Notes under the pieces: generated by a model
Database searches by the model: none
The model's input: only the letters and a program-made list of their open reading frames with translations
What the model was told of the DNA's origin: nothing
Made by a program: the position numbers and the translations under genes
Assembly (NCBI RefSeq): GCF_900176075.1
Contig: NZ_FWWV01000013.1
Coordinates: 1-64,000, forward strand
Source of the DNA: Pasteurella testudinis DSM 23072
GTDB taxonomy: Bacteria; Pseudomonadota; Gammaproteobacteria; Enterobacterales; Pasteurellaceae
Direction of reading: 5' to 3'
Length of the DNA: 64,000 nucleotides
Part shown: in pieces, positions 8,654 to 18,102 of the stretch
Numbering within the stretch: position 1 is the stretch's first letter
How the letters are laid out: the number at the start of each line of letters is the position of its first letter

Positions 8654-9757
8654 TTAAGACAAGCTGTCAACGTAATCGTCAAAATCGAACTGCTTGATCA
8701 AGTTAATCTCGCCGTTCAATTCTTTCATGGCAATGGACGGCATATTGACGCCATTGAACCAATTCTTTTTCACCATGGTATAACCGGCGGCGTCGCAGAA
8801 CGACAGGCGATCACCGATTTTCAACGGTTGTTCAAACTGATATTCACCGAAAATATCGCCCGCCAAACAAGATTTGCCGCAGACCATATAGTGATAATCG
8901 CCCTGATTCGGCTGTAGTTTAGCGCTTTGGCGGTAAATCAGCAAATCCAGCATATGCGCTTCAATCGAGCTGTCCACAATCGCCAGCTCTTTGCCGTTAT
9001 GCAACGTATCCAGCACCGTCACTTCCAAACTGGTGCTGAGGGTAATCGCCGCTTCGCCCGGCTCTAAATAGACCTGCACGCCGTATTGTTCGGCAAACTG
9101 TTTTAAACGATCGGCAAATTGATCGAGCGGATAACCCTCACCGGTAAAATGAATGCCACCGCCCAAACTGACCCAATCCACTTGATACAGGAGTTCGCCG
9201 AATTCGTTTTCGATGTGCTTTAACATTTGATCGAAACGGTCAAAATCGCCGTTTTCACAGTTGTTGTGGAACATAAAACCGTTAATCAGCGGCAGCACTT
9301 CACGAATTTTATTCATGTCCCATTCGCCTAAACGGCTGTGCGGCCGCGCCGGATCCGCCAAGATAAACTCAGAGGTGCTGACGCGCGGATTGACCCGCAA
9401 ACCGCGTTGAATGCCTTGCGCTTGCTCGGCAAAACGGTTCAGCTGACTAATCGAATTAAAAATAATTTTATCCGCATTGGCAACCACTTCGGCAATTTCC
9501 GCATCGCTGTAAGCCACGCTGTAAGCATGGGTTTCGCCGCCGAATTTGCTTTGTCCGAGCTTGACTTCATACAATGACGAGGAAGTCGTGCCGTCCATAT
9601 ATTCGCGCATAAAATCAAACACACCCCAAGTAGCAAAACATTTTAGTGCCAACAGTGCTTTGGCACCGGAACGTTCACGCAAATAAGCAATTTTCTGCAT
9701 ATTTTTCAGTAATTTGCTTTTATCAATCAAATAATACGGCGTTGCTAATTCAGTCAT
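8654..9757 (-). CDS. nspC: Carboxynorspermidine/carboxyspermidine decarboxylase
   Basis: PLP enzyme (fold III, alanine racemase-like barrel) that decarboxylates carboxynorspermidine/carboxyspermidine to norspermidine/spermidine. The 367-residue protein begins ATPYYLIDKSKLLKNM. The PLP lysine is in LLALKCFATW (about Lys39), followed by a glycine-rich phosphate site (VSLGGGIHFTGEGYP) and the C-terminal VCGKSCLAGDIFGEY motif whose Cys contributes to the active site. It is the upstream gene of the two-gene polyamine unit. Its ribosome-binding site is weak (GTGAAG). Confidence 0.94.
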   Translation of the reverse strand: MTELATPYYLIDKSKLLKNMQKIAYLRERSGAKALLALKCFATWGVFDFMREYMDGTTSSSLYEVKLGQSKFGGETHAYSVAYSDAEIAEVVANADKIIFNSISQLNRFAEQAQGIQRGLRVNPRVSTSEFILADPARPHSRLGEWDMNKIREVLPLINGFMFHNNCENGDFDRFDQMLKHIENEFGELLYQVDWVSLGGGIHFTGEGYPLDQFADRLKQFAEQYGVQVYLEPGEAAITLSTSLEVTVLDTLHNGKELAIVDSSIEAHMLDLLIYRQSAKLQPNQGDYHYMVCGKSCLAGDIFGEYQFEQPLKIGDRLSFCDAAGYTMVKKNWFNGVNMPSIAMKELNGEINLIKQFDFDDYVDSLS

Positions 9758-9777
9758 TTTTTCGCTTCACATTCTAT

Positions 9778-9815
9778 AAAAAAATCGGTTGATTAAGAGA
9801 AACTCTCAATCAACC
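9778..9815 (-). terminator. Terminator of metNIQ
   Basis: GGTTGATT (9787-9794) pairs with AATCAACC (9808-9815), with an inner AGAG/CTCT stem. On the minus strand it is followed by a run of seven T. It lies about 50 bases past the metQ stop. Confidence 0.85.
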
Positions 9816-9863
9816 TATTGATACTATTATATATTTACTCATTGTAGAGCGGATTAAGGTTAA

Positions 9864-10664
9864 TTACCAGCCTTTCACCACTGAGTCTTTAAACTCTTGT
9901 TTGGCTTTTTCATACACCGCTTCGGAGTTATACGCTTTAACAAAGTTAACCACATCTTGATCTTCTTTATTGTCTTCGCGTGCCACAATAATATTGACGT
10001 ATGGCGAATCTTTATCTTCGACAAAGATCGCATCGGTGCTTGGGAACAAACCGGCTTGACCGGCGTAAGTATTATTGATCACCGCCAAATCCACTTCCGG
10101 TAATACTTGCGGCAGTAACGGCGCTTCTAATTCGCGAATTTTCAGTTTTTTCGGGTTTTCGACAATATCAAGTGCGGTCGGCGTTAAACCGGTGCCTTCT
10201 TTCAATTTCAACAGCCCTTGCGCTTGCAATAATAACAAGCTACGCCCACCGTTAGTCGGATCGTTTGGAATCGCCACGGTTGCGCCGTCTTTCAATTCGT
10301 CCAGTTTGCTGATTTTTTTGGAATAGGCGGCAATCGGATAAACAAAAGTATTACCGACAATCACCAACCCTTTCAGACCGCGCGCTTCCACTTGCGCATC
10401 TAAATACGGTTTGTGTTGGAACGCATTGGCATCAATCGACTTTTCTTCCAATGCCACGTTCGGAGTCACATAATCGGTAAACGGTACCAATTCAACCTCT
10501 AAACCGAATTGATCTTTCGCCACTTGCTTCGCTACTTCCGCGACGGAAAATTCGGGGCCGGTTTGAATGCCGACTTTAATTTTACCGTCTTTCGCCAATG
10601 CCGAACCGGAAAATGCAACCGCAGTCGCCAATGCGCTCAAGGTGAAAATGTTTTTTAATTTCAT
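9864..10664 (-). CDS. metQ: Methionine ABC transporter substrate-binding protein (NlpA family)
   Basis: Periplasmic D/L-methionine receptor for MetNI. The start at 10664 (MKLKNIF) follows AAGGAAA; a longer frame opens at 10745 but would overlap metI. The product is 266 residues of the NlpA/MetQ fold (VGIQTGPEFSVAEVAK, PNDPTNGGRSLLLLQ, INNTYAGQAGL). The signal peptide ends SGSALA with no lipobox cysteine, so it looks like a freely secreted periplasmic protein, whereas most MetQ proteins are lipoproteins. It is the last gene of metN-metI-metQ. Confidence 0.93.
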   Translation of the reverse strand: MKLKNIFTLSALATAVAFSGSALAKDGKIKVGIQTGPEFSVAEVAKQVAKDQFGLEVELVPFTDYVTPNVALEEKSIDANAFQHKPYLDAQVEARGLKGLVIVGNTFVYPIAAYSKKISKLDELKDGATVAIPNDPTNGGRSLLLLQAQGLLKLKEGTGLTPTALDIVENPKKLKIRELEAPLLPQVLPEVDLAVINNTYAGQAGLFPSTDAIFVEDKDSPYVNIIVAREDNKEDQDVVNFVKAYNSEAVYEKAKQEFKDSVVKGW

Positions 10665-10704
10665 GATGGTATTTTCCTTTTTGGTAAATAGTGATGAATA
10701 AAAC

Positions 10705-11370
10705 CTAACGGTGATCAACATAGCGAACCAGTGAGTCGCCCACAAATTGAATCAATTGCACCATCGCGACCAAAATGATCACCACGGTAGTTAAAATTTC
10801 CGGCACATTGGTCTGGTAGCCGTAACGGATTGCCACGTCTCCCAAACCGCCGCCGCCGACAATGCCTGCCATCGCGGAATAATTGACCAGCGTCACCAAG
10901 GTAATGGTTAAGCCGTTGATTAATGCCGGTAGCGCCTCAGGCAACAAAAATTTGCCGATAATTTGCAAATTGGTTGCCCCCATTGCCCGTGCCGCTTCGG
11001 TCAGCCCTGCCGGAATTTCCAACAGTGCGCCTTCCACCAAACGGGCGACAAACGGAATCGCCGCTACGGTCAACGGCACAACCGCCGCTGTGGTACCGAT
11101 AGACGAGCCGACCAACGCACGCGTGAACGGAATAATCCAGAACAGTAAAATCACAAACGGAATCGCCCGCCCGATATTTACCGCCACACTGATAATGCGA
11201 TACAGTTTCGGGTTTTGTTTGATTTCCCCCGGACGCGTGATAAACAGCAACACGCCCAATGGAATGGCAAACAGTGCTGCCAGAAAACCGGAAGCAAAAA
11301 CCATATATAAGGTTTCACCGGTGGCATTTAAAATCATCTGCCACACTTGTGGCGTTAAGCGATCAAACAT
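10705..11370 (-). CDS. metI: Methionine ABC transporter permease
   Basis: Inner-membrane permease of 221 residues with about five or six membrane segments. It has the ABC coupling loop [20 protein letters not shown] (around residues 125-145) that docks on MetN. The start codon overlaps the end of metN by eight bases, indicating translational coupling, and metQ follows after 40 bases. Confidence 0.95.
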   Translation of the reverse strand: MFDRLTPQVWQMILNATGETLYMVFASGFLAALFAIPLGVLLFITRPGEIKQNPKLYRIISVAVNIGRAIPFVILLFWIIPFTRALVGSSIGTTAAVVPLTVAAIPFVARLVEGALLEIPAGLTEAARAMGATNLQIIGKFLLPEALPALINGLTITLVTLVNYSAMAGIVGGGGLGDVAIRYGYQTNVPEILTTVVIILVAMVQLIQFVGDSLVRYVDHR

Positions 11371-12397
11371 AACCTAACACCTCAACTCGCACATTATGTT
11401 CCATTAAATAAATTTTGGCTTCGGTAATCGCATCTTCCGGCCCCTCAACTTCGGCAATGGTAAAACCGAATTTTACGCCGCCAATATAATCAATCTGCGA
11501 CACCAAAATACTCAAATCCACACCGAACTTTTTCGAGGTTTGCGACAACAGCGGTGCATCGACCGAACGGCCGGTAAACTCAAACTTGATAATCGGGTAG
11601 GAATCCGCCCCTTTCGGTGCTGGCGAGAGCTGCTCCATATACTCTTTCGGTAAATTGATACGGAATGTTGATTGAATAAAACTTTTCGCCAAATCGGTTT
11701 TCGGATTGGAGAAAATTTCACTCACGCTGCCGCTCTCGACCAACTGCCCTTTATCAATCACCACCACTTGATGACAAATCTGCTTCACCACTTCCATTTC
11801 ATGGGTAATCAGCAAAATGGTCAAGCCCAACTTTTGGTTGATTTCCTGTAATAATGCCAAAATGGATTGGGTAGTTGCCGGATCAAGCGCACTGGTCGCC
11901 TCGTCACACAACAACACTTTCGGCTCCGACGCCAACGCCCGCGCAATCGCCACCCGCTGTTTTTGTCCGCCTGAAAGATTGCTCGGATAGATATTTTTTT
12001 TATCGCTTAAACCGACCAAATCCAACAGTTCGTCAACCCGCCGGTTTATCGCCGCTTTCTCGCTGCCGTTCAACTCCAGCGGCAACGCCACATTGCCGAA
12101 CACCGTGCGATTGCTCAACAAATTAAAATGCTGAAAAATCATACCGATATGGCGACGGGCATTCACCAGCTCGCTGGCATTCATTGCCGTCAATTCCTGC
12201 CCGTCGACAAACACCTGACCGCTGCTCGGCTGCTCCAGCAGATTGGCACAACGGATTAACGTACTTTTCCCCGCGCCGGAAGCACCGATAACCCCACAAA
12301 TCTGCCCTTTCGGAATCTCCAGATTGACATTATCCAATGCGGTCAGTTTTTTCCCATTTGCCTCAAAAATTTTATTTATATTTTTTAGCTTAATCAT
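11363..12397 (-). CDS. metN: Methionine ABC transporter ATP-binding protein
   Basis: ATPase of the D/L-methionine importer, 344 residues. It shows Walker [10 protein letters not shown] (about 38-46), signature [15 protein letters not shown], Walker [13 protein letters not shown], the H-loop ITHEMEV, and a C-terminal ACT-like NIL domain (about 265-344) that in E. coli MetN binds methionine and inhibits transport. It is the first gene of the operon and has a promoter carrying a MetJ-like operator. Gene order metNIQ next to gmhB is the same as in E. coli. Confidence 0.97.
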   Translation of the reverse strand: MIKLKNINKIFEANGKKLTALDNVNLEIPKGQICGVIGASGAGKSTLIRCANLLEQPSSGQVFVDGQELTAMNASELVNARRHIGMIFQHFNLLSNRTVFGNVALPLELNGSEKAAINRRVDELLDLVGLSDKKNIYPSNLSGGQKQRVAIARALASEPKVLLCDEATSALDPATTQSILALLQEINQKLGLTILLITHEMEVVKQICHQVVVIDKGQLVESGSVSEIFSNPKTDLAKSFIQSTFRINLPKEYMEQLSPAPKGADSYPIIKFEFTGRSVDAPLLSQTSKKFGVDLSILVSQIDYIGGVKFGFTIAEVEGPEDAITEAKIYLMEHNVRVEVLGYV

Positions 12398-12438
12398 GTA
12401 AGCCCTTTTATCATTGGGATCATTAAAATCATTTCGCT

Positions 12439-12466
12439 ATTTTAGACGTCCAGATTGCCATGTCAA
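12439..12466 (-). promoter_or_regulatory. metN promoter with overlapping MetJ-type operator
   Basis: Minus-strand TTGACA (12461-12466) and TAAAAT (12439-12444) are 16 bases apart. The spacer contains GGACGTCT, seven of eight bases of the met box AGACGTCT, preceded by a weaker box GGCAATCT (four of eight). MetJ-SAM binding tandem met boxes here would cover the promoter. The promoter elements are seen; MetJ control is inferred from the match and from the gene regulated. Confidence 0.7.
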
Positions 12467-12613
12467 CCTGTAGTTAGCCCTTTTTTATAGTAAGCTGTTA
12501 TAAGTTAGATGTTTTATGGCGCTTTGTATTAATAAAAGTGCGGTATTACCGATTTCCAGCCCGTTTTACGCTATAATCGCGACAAGAAAAACAAGCCAAT
12601 CAGTGAGGCGAAC

Positions 12614-13177
12614 ATGAAAAAAGCCATTTTTTTAGATCGTGACGGTACCATCAATATCGATCACGGTTATGTACATCAAATCGATCAATTTGAGTTTATC
12701 GAAGGCAGTATTGAAGCCCTCCTCGAACTGAAACAACGGGGCTATCTACTGGTGCTGGTCACCAATCAATCCGGCATTGCCAGAGGCTATTTCAGCGAAG
12801 ATCAGTTTCTGCAACTGACCGAATGGTTCGACTGGTCACTGGCGGATCGCGGTGTGGATTTCGACGGTATCTACTACTGTCCGCACTTGCCCGACGGCAT
12901 CGGTGAATACCGCCAAGACTGCGACTGCCGCAAGCCGAAAGCCGGTATGCTGCTGCAAGCCGCCGCCAAACTCGGCATCGATCTCAACCGCTCTTTTATG
13001 GTCGGTGACAAAATCGAAGACATCATGGCCGGCAAAGCCGCCGGCGTAGCACACACCGTCTTGGTCCGCAGCGGAAAACCGGTTACGGCGGAAGGCGAAG
13101 CGCTGGCAGATGGCGTGTTGGATTCTATTGCGGATTTGCCGGGGTATGTTGGGAAAATGCAAAAATCAAAAAGGTAA
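12614..13177 (+). CDS. gmhB: D-glycero-beta-D-manno-heptose-1,7-bisphosphate 7-phosphatase
   Basis: HAD-superfamily phosphatase in ADP-heptose synthesis for the lipopolysaccharide inner core. The 187-residue product has the HAD motif [11 protein letters not shown] (residues 5-14), motif [14 protein letters not shown], the zinc-binding Cys/His cluster YYCPHLPDG...DCDCRKPK, and motif [14 protein letters not shown]. It is divergent from metN; a TATAAT at 12572-12577 is a candidate -10. The C-terminal tail is Lys-rich and unremarkable. Confidence 0.96.
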   Translation: MKKAIFLDRDGTINIDHGYVHQIDQFEFIEGSIEALLELKQRGYLLVLVTNQSGIARGYFSEDQFLQLTEWFDWSLADRGVDFDGIYYCPHLPDGIGEYRQDCDCRKPKAGMLLQAAAKLGIDLNRSFMVGDKIEDIMAGKAAGVAHTVLVRSGKPVTAEGEALADGVLDSIADLPGYVGKMQKSKR

Positions 13178-13205
13178 TGAGGATACCGTACCGTAGGAAT
13201 CAGAT

Positions 13206-13244
13206 AAAAACTTAGCCGTAATCAACACCATAAATTACGGCTAA
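13206..13244 (-). terminator. Terminator of the dcuC-family gene
   Basis: TTAGCCGTAAT (13212-13222) pairs perfectly with ATTACGGCTAA (13234-13244). On the minus strand a GTTTTT tail follows. Confidence 0.85.
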
Positions 13245-13252
13245 TCGCGTTA

Positions 13253-14620
13253 TTAATGAAACAGCATAAATGTGCCGGATAACACCGTCAATAATGCCAA
13301 AGCCATCGGAATGGCTGTTCGTTTTACGACATCAAACGGCGATACATTGGCAACGCCGGACACAGCGACAATCACGGCTGTAATCGGAGAAACACTACGG
13401 GCGATCCCCGCCACCAGCTGCATTGGCAATAACATCAGCACTGACGGCACGCCCAATGAAGTCGCTACTTTGGGCGCTAATGCCGAAAAAGCAAAGAACG
13501 GCGCGTTGCCTGATCCCATCACAATGGCGGAGAGTGCGATGATCCCAACCATAACCGCCGTCATAGTAAAAATACCAAAACCCGATGTTTGCGCCCCAGA
13601 AATAATCGTATCAATCGCCCCTATCGCAGTTAAACCTTTGGCAAACGTTTCACCGGCGACAATTAACGTAATAACCACGGCAAATTGTTTTCCCATGCCA
13701 TCAAAGAATACCTGAATATCGGCAAATACCGTTTTCATATCCCGTTTTCTTATTAATTCAAAAATCATTGCAGTAAATAAACTAATCAACATTGCAGTGA
13801 CCACATTCATTCTTATACCGGCAATCACGAGTTTACTAAACGTTAAAATTAAAAAGAGCGGTAAGAGTGGTAATAAAATATAAATAATCGGCGGCGTTTC
13901 TTCCTCAGAATAAGAATTAACGGCTGCCGAAACTATCGTATTATCGGTTTGCTGACGGCTATCAAACCATTTCTGCACCAAAATATGTGAAACGGCAATC
14001 ACCAGCATTGTCAATACTGCCAATGGAATCTGATATGTCACAAAATAACCAGCGATATCTATTTCGGCTGTTTTAGCGGCTAATACGGCATTTCCGGAAG
14101 CCGGTCCCAAATCCAAACAAGCTGTCGTTCCTATCACGGCGGTAGCCCCTTCACGGCTCACCCCTAAATTAACTAAAATCGGGAAGAGTGTAAGCATTAA
14201 CAACAGCCCCAAACCAGAGGCACTTGGAATAAAAATATTGAGTAATTGTCCGATAATATAAGCAAATCCTAACATTAAATAGGGTGCTTTAATATTTTTT
14301 AACGGTTTGATCGAATATTTAACCAATGTTTTACTTGCGCCGGTATGATCCATATAGCGGGCAAACCCTCCGACTGCCATAATCATTAAGCCAAGATCTG
14401 CCGTTCTAGAACTAAAAACATTTTTAATAAACTCAAAAATATCAAATCCTACCCAACCTGTCGATTTATCCGCCGGTAAAATTTCGCCCAATCCAAACAA
14501 CACGGCAAAACACATTAAAATAATACCGCCGCACAACAAAACAACTTGGGCTTTATATTTTTTAACGATTAAATAACCAACGGCTAGGGTAACAATAGAT
14601 GCAATAATTAAACCAAGCAT
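13253..14620 (-). CDS. C4-dicarboxylate transporter, DcuC family
   Basis: Polytopic inner-membrane carrier, 455 residues (E. coli DcuC is 461), with 11-13 hydrophobic segments. It has the family features MIMAVGGFARYMDHTGAS and TTACLDLGPASGNAVLAA. DcuC proteins exchange or export succinate and other C4-dicarboxylates during anaerobic growth. It follows an M20 peptidase gene by 16 bases on the same strand, so the substrate may instead be a dicarboxylate-like product or amide handled by that peptidase. I leave the gene symbol empty for that reason. Confidence 0.82.
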   Translation of the reverse strand: MLGLIIASIVTLAVGYLIVKKYKAQVVLLCGGIILMCFAVLFGLGEILPADKSTGWVGFDIFEFIKNVFSSRTADLGLMIMAVGGFARYMDHTGASKTLVKYSIKPLKNIKAPYLMLGFAYIIGQLLNIFIPSASGLGLLLMLTLFPILVNLGVSREGATAVIGTTACLDLGPASGNAVLAAKTAEIDIAGYFVTYQIPLAVLTMLVIAVSHILVQKWFDSRQQTDNTIVSAAVNSYSEEETPPIIYILLPLLPLFLILTFSKLVIAGIRMNVVTAMLISLFTAMIFELIRKRDMKTVFADIQVFFDGMGKQFAVVITLIVAGETFAKGLTAIGAIDTIISGAQTSGFGIFTMTAVMVGIIALSAIVMGSGNAPFFAFSALAPKVATSLGVPSVLMLLPMQLVAGIARSVSPITAVIVAVSGVANVSPFDVVKRTAIPMALALLTVLSGTFMLFH

Positions 14621-14636
14621 AAGCTATCTCTCCTTA

Positions 14637-15767
14637 TCATTTGGATAAACAGAACTTCACAGTTTCATATAATAAAGTCGTGCGCGGAATAATCGAATCA
14701 ATCTCTAAATACTCCTCCGGACTGTGCTGCCTACCACCGACAATTCCCATGCCGTCAATGGTCGGTACGCCTAATGCAGCAAAAAAATTACCATCGGAAG
14801 CGCCGCCGGTAGAAGCCCAGTCTGCTTGGATCCCAAGCCGCTGCTTAATTTGATCAACTTCGGCGCAAAACGCCAATCCGTTTTTTGTTTTTGCCCAAGG
14901 CGGACGGGTTATTCCACCTGCAACACCAATTCTAACCCCTTGTTTGGTGATCTTGCCGTGTAAATTTTGAATCAATGCATCCAATCTTTCCGACTCAAGC
15001 GCAGATATAAATCGGCAATCGATTTGAATTTTAGCGTAAGCCGGAACCGTATTCGGCGTGGTTCCGCCTTCAATCGTTCCGATATTCAGCATATTTCCTT
15101 TCTCCGGTTTCACTTGCGCTAATAGCATTTGGCACGTTTCGATACAGGCGTTAATCGCATTGGCACCGGCTTCCGGATTAACCGCAGCATGCGCTTCTTT
15201 TCCAAAAAACTCGAGTATGTATTTTCCCACCCCTTTACGTTCATTCACCAAATTACCATTTGCTCTGGCTGGCTCTAAAATAATGGCGTAACGACTTTTC
15301 GCTGCCAATTTTTCCAATAACGGGCGAGAATAAATCGAGCTGATCTCTTCATCAGGATTGAAAATAACACAGATATTCCCTTCACCGATTTCATTATTTT
15401 CGGTCAGAAGTCTGCAAACATGGTAGGCTTGGATTAATCCTTGCTTCATATCGCATACGCCGGGGCCATATGCCCTTTTCCCGTCTTCGCTAAACGGTCT
15501 GGTTTTGGTCGTACCTATTTTAAACACGGTATCCATATGCCCGGAGAGTAAAACATCAAAAGCGTCAACTTTGCGATTCATGCAGACCAAAGCCGAGCCG
15601 ACCGATGAATCAAGGGGATATTCTTCAATGTGCCAATTTAACGCATGAAATTTTTCTCGTAAGAAGTTGATAACTTGCGCTTTTCCTTGCGGATCATAAC
15701 TGTAAGATTCGATATTAACGATGGATTTTAGATCTCGCAGAAACATTTTCAGGTCTATTATCGACAT
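14637..15767 (-). CDS. M20-family metallopeptidase, glutamate carboxypeptidase-like
   Basis: Zinc-dependent hydrolase of 376 residues starting at 15767 (MSIIDLKMF), which has GAGGTG nine bases upstream; the open frame extends to 15878 but that part contains the promoter. Metal-site motifs of the carboxypeptidase G2/M20A type are present: GHMDTVF, YGPGVCDMKQGL, NPDEEISS, and a C-terminal GGRQHSPEEYLE. Such enzymes cleave C-terminal Glu/Asp or N-acyl amino acids. Pairing with a DcuC-family carrier suggests hydrolysis of an acidic dipeptide or N-acyl acidic amino acid, an inference only. Confidence 0.85.
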   Translation of the reverse strand: MSIIDLKMFLRDLKSIVNIESYSYDPQGKAQVINFLREKFHALNWHIEEYPLDSSVGSALVCMNRKVDAFDVLLSGHMDTVFKIGTTKTRPFSEDGKRAYGPGVCDMKQGLIQAYHVCRLLTENNEIGEGNICVIFNPDEEISSIYSRPLLEKLAAKSRYAIILEPARANGNLVNERKGVGKYILEFFGKEAHAAVNPEAGANAINACIETCQMLLAQVKPEKGNMLNIGTIEGGTTPNTVPAYAKIQIDCRFISALESERLDALIQNLHGKITKQGVRIGVAGGITRPPWAKTKNGLAFCAEVDQIKQRLGIQADWASTGGASDGNFFAALGVPTIDGMGIVGGRQHSPEEYLEIDSIIPRTTLLYETVKFCLSK

Positions 15768-15849
15768 AATGAGCACCTCATAGAGCGGTTTGGTTAGAAG
15801 GCTAATTCGACAGGTCAAGTTAACTTTTGCTGAAAAAACAAACAATTTC

Positions 15850-15878
15850 ACCATAGAGACGGGACATAAAAATGTCAA
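15850..15878 (-). promoter_or_regulatory. Promoter of the M20 peptidase-dcuC unit
   Basis: Minus-strand TTGACA (15873-15878) and TATGGT (15850-15855) with a 17-base spacer. Directly upstream of the -35 is a perfect 12-bp palindrome AAATGCGCATTT (15882-15893), a possible operator. Confidence 0.7.
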
Positions 15879-15905
15879 TGCAAATGCGCATTTTCACTAT
15901 CAATT

Positions 15906-15921
15906 TGTGATACTCATCATA
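15906..15921. promoter_or_regulatory. CRP-like site upstream of the M20-dcuC promoter
   Basis: TGTGATACTCATCATA matches the CRP core TGTGAN6TCACA in nine of ten positions. Its centre is about 70 bases upstream of the expected start point, a class I activation position. Confidence 0.5.
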
Positions 15922-15940
15922 AAAACATTTCATTTGAAAT

Positions 15941-15972
15941 AAAAAACCGTCACGACTTTCGCCGCAACGGTT
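15941..15972 (-). terminator. Terminator of the glyQ-glyS operon
   Basis: On the minus strand AACCGT pairs with ACGGTT, with an inner stem closed by a GAAA tetraloop, followed by TTTTTT. It lies just past the glyS stop. Confidence 0.85.
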
Positions 15973-15994
15973 CTCATTTTGCTACAATTTACGT

Positions 15995-18061
15995 TTACTG
16001 CAACAACGAAATATCCGCCACTTGTAGGAATAATTCTCTCAAGTTATGCAACAACGCCAAACGGTTGTTACGCAATGCCGGATCTTCCGCATTCACCATC
16101 ACATTATCGAAGAAGTTATCAATCGGCTGGCGCAGGGCTGCTAGCTGCTCAAGTGCGGTCTGATAGCCGCCGTTGGCAAATAACGGTTGCAGTTTTTGCT
16201 GCAATTCCGCAACTTGCTCCGCAAGTGCAATTTCCGCAGGATCTTGGCATAAAGTGCGGTCAACCCGTGTCGGCAATTGCCCTTCGACTTTTGCCAGAAT
16301 ATTCGATACCCGTTTGTTGGCGGCGGCAAGGGCTTCGGCGGAATCTAAGGTGCGGAAATGCGCCACCGCACGCACACGTTTGTCAAAATCGGCAGGTTTG
16401 GTCGGACGACGCGCCAACACCGCTTGGATCACATCAACACTGAAACCTTCGTCTTGATACCACGCACGGAAACGAGCGAGCATAAAGTCCACCACGTCCG
16501 TTACTACGTTGGCGTTAGTTAATTTATCTCCGTACAATTCAACCGCACTTTGCACTAAGGTTTGCAAATCTAACGGCAGTTTTTTCTCGACGATAATCCG
16601 TAATACGCCCAGTGCCGCGCGGCGCAAGGCAAACGGATCTTTATCGCCTTTCGGGTATTGCCCGATACCGAAAATACCGCTCAAGGTATCCAATTTATCC
16701 GCCAGCGCCACCGAACACGCCACCAAACTGTGCGGCAATTCGTCACCGGCAAAACGCGGCATATACTGTTCGTTCAACGCTACCGCCACCGCTTCGTCTT
16801 CGCCGTCATGACGGGCGTAGTGCATGCCCATCACGCCTTGGGTATCGGTAAACTCAAACACCATGTTGGTCATCAAATCGCATTTTGACAGCAACCCGGC
16901 ACGTTTGGCTTGGGTTTCGTCCGCACCGATTTGCGCCGCGATAATGCCGCTTAACTGTTCGATTCGTGCAGTTTTATCGCGTAACGTGCCCAATTGCTGT
17001 TGGAATAACACGGTTTCCAAGCGTGGCAAATTGTCTTCCAAACGCTGTTTTAAGTCGGTTTTAAAGAAAAATTCCGCATCGGTTAAACGTGGACGCACCA
17101 CTTTTTCGTTGCCTTCGATGATCGCGCTCGGATCTTGCGGATTGATATTGGAAACAAAGATAAAGTGCGGTAGTAATTTGCCGTCTTTATCGTAAATCGG
17201 GAAATACTTTTGGTCGCCTTTCATGGTGTAAACCAAGGCTTCCGCCGGCACGGCCAAGAACCGCTCTTCAAAGGTGGCGCTTAACACATTCGGGTATTCC
17301 ACCAATGAAGTGACTTCATCAAGCAGATCCTCTTCAATATCCGCCACACCGCCAAGTGCGGTGGCTTTCTCTTGTGCTTTGGCTAAAATCAAGGCTTTCC
17401 GCTGGTTGAAATCGGCAATCACCGCCCCTTTTTCCGCTAACAACGCAGGATATTGATCCGCATGGCTGATTTGGAATTCGCGCTCGACTAAGAAACGGTG
17501 TCCGCGAATAGTCGTGCCGCTCGCTACGCCCAAAATTTCGCCCTGAATCAATTCATCACCCAATAATAAAGTGACGGTATGCACCGGACGCACAAACTGC
17601 TCGCTTTTATCGCCCCAACGCATGGTTTTTGGAATCGGTAATTTTGCCAGTGCACTACTGATAATGCCAACCAACAGATTTTTAGTCGCCTGTCCCTCTA
17701 CCACGGCACGGTAAGCCAGCCATTCGCCTTTATCGCTGGCGATACGCTCGGCTTGATCAACGCTAATCCCACAACCACGCGCCCAGCCTTCTGCCGCTTT
17801 GGTCGGCTTACCTTCCGCATCAAACGCCGCCGCAACCGCAGGCCCACGTTTTTCCACTTCTTTGCTTGGTTGTGAAGTTGCTAATCCCAACACTTTCACC
17901 GCTAAACGACGCGGTGCGGCAAACCATTCAACCTGTTCAAAAGCCAAACCCGCTTGATTTAACTCTTGCTCTACATTCTCCGCAAACGCTGTAGCTAATT
18001 TTTTAAGTGCCTTCGGTGGCAACTCTTCTGTGCCGATCTCGGCAAGGAAATTTTGTTTCAT
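15995..18061 (-). CDS. glyS: Glycyl-tRNA synthetase beta subunit
   Basis: Beta subunit of the tetrameric (alpha2beta2) bacterial glycyl-tRNA synthetase, needed for tRNA binding. The start at 18061 gives [19 protein letters not shown] and 688 residues, matching the family; 11 extra upstream codons are unlikely. It contains the HD-like domain region ([32 protein letters not shown]) and a C-terminal DALR-type anticodon-binding domain. It is separated from glyQ by two unrelated genes. Confidence 0.97.
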   Translation of the reverse strand: MKQNFLAEIGTEELPPKALKKLATAFAENVEQELNQAGLAFEQVEWFAAPRRLAVKVLGLATSQPSKEVEKRGPAVAAAFDAEGKPTKAAEGWARGCGISVDQAERIASDKGEWLAYRAVVEGQATKNLLVGIISSALAKLPIPKTMRWGDKSEQFVRPVHTVTLLLGDELIQGEILGVASGTTIRGHRFLVEREFQISHADQYPALLAEKGAVIADFNQRKALILAKAQEKATALGGVADIEEDLLDEVTSLVEYPNVLSATFEERFLAVPAEALVYTMKGDQKYFPIYDKDGKLLPHFIFVSNINPQDPSAIIEGNEKVVRPRLTDAEFFFKTDLKQRLEDNLPRLETVLFQQQLGTLRDKTARIEQLSGIIAAQIGADETQAKRAGLLSKCDLMTNMVFEFTDTQGVMGMHYARHDGEDEAVAVALNEQYMPRFAGDELPHSLVACSVALADKLDTLSGIFGIGQYPKGDKDPFALRRAALGVLRIIVEKKLPLDLQTLVQSAVELYGDKLTNANVVTDVVDFMLARFRAWYQDEGFSVDVIQAVLARRPTKPADFDKRVRAVAHFRTLDSAEALAAANKRVSNILAKVEGQLPTRVDRTLCQDPAEIALAEQVAELQQKLQPLFANGGYQTALEQLAALRQPIDNFFDNVMVNAEDPALRNNRLALLHNLRELFLQVADISLLQ

Positions 18062-18102
18062 TTTTATTTCTCTTTCTAAATGTGGGATCACCACGCTATG
18101 TA

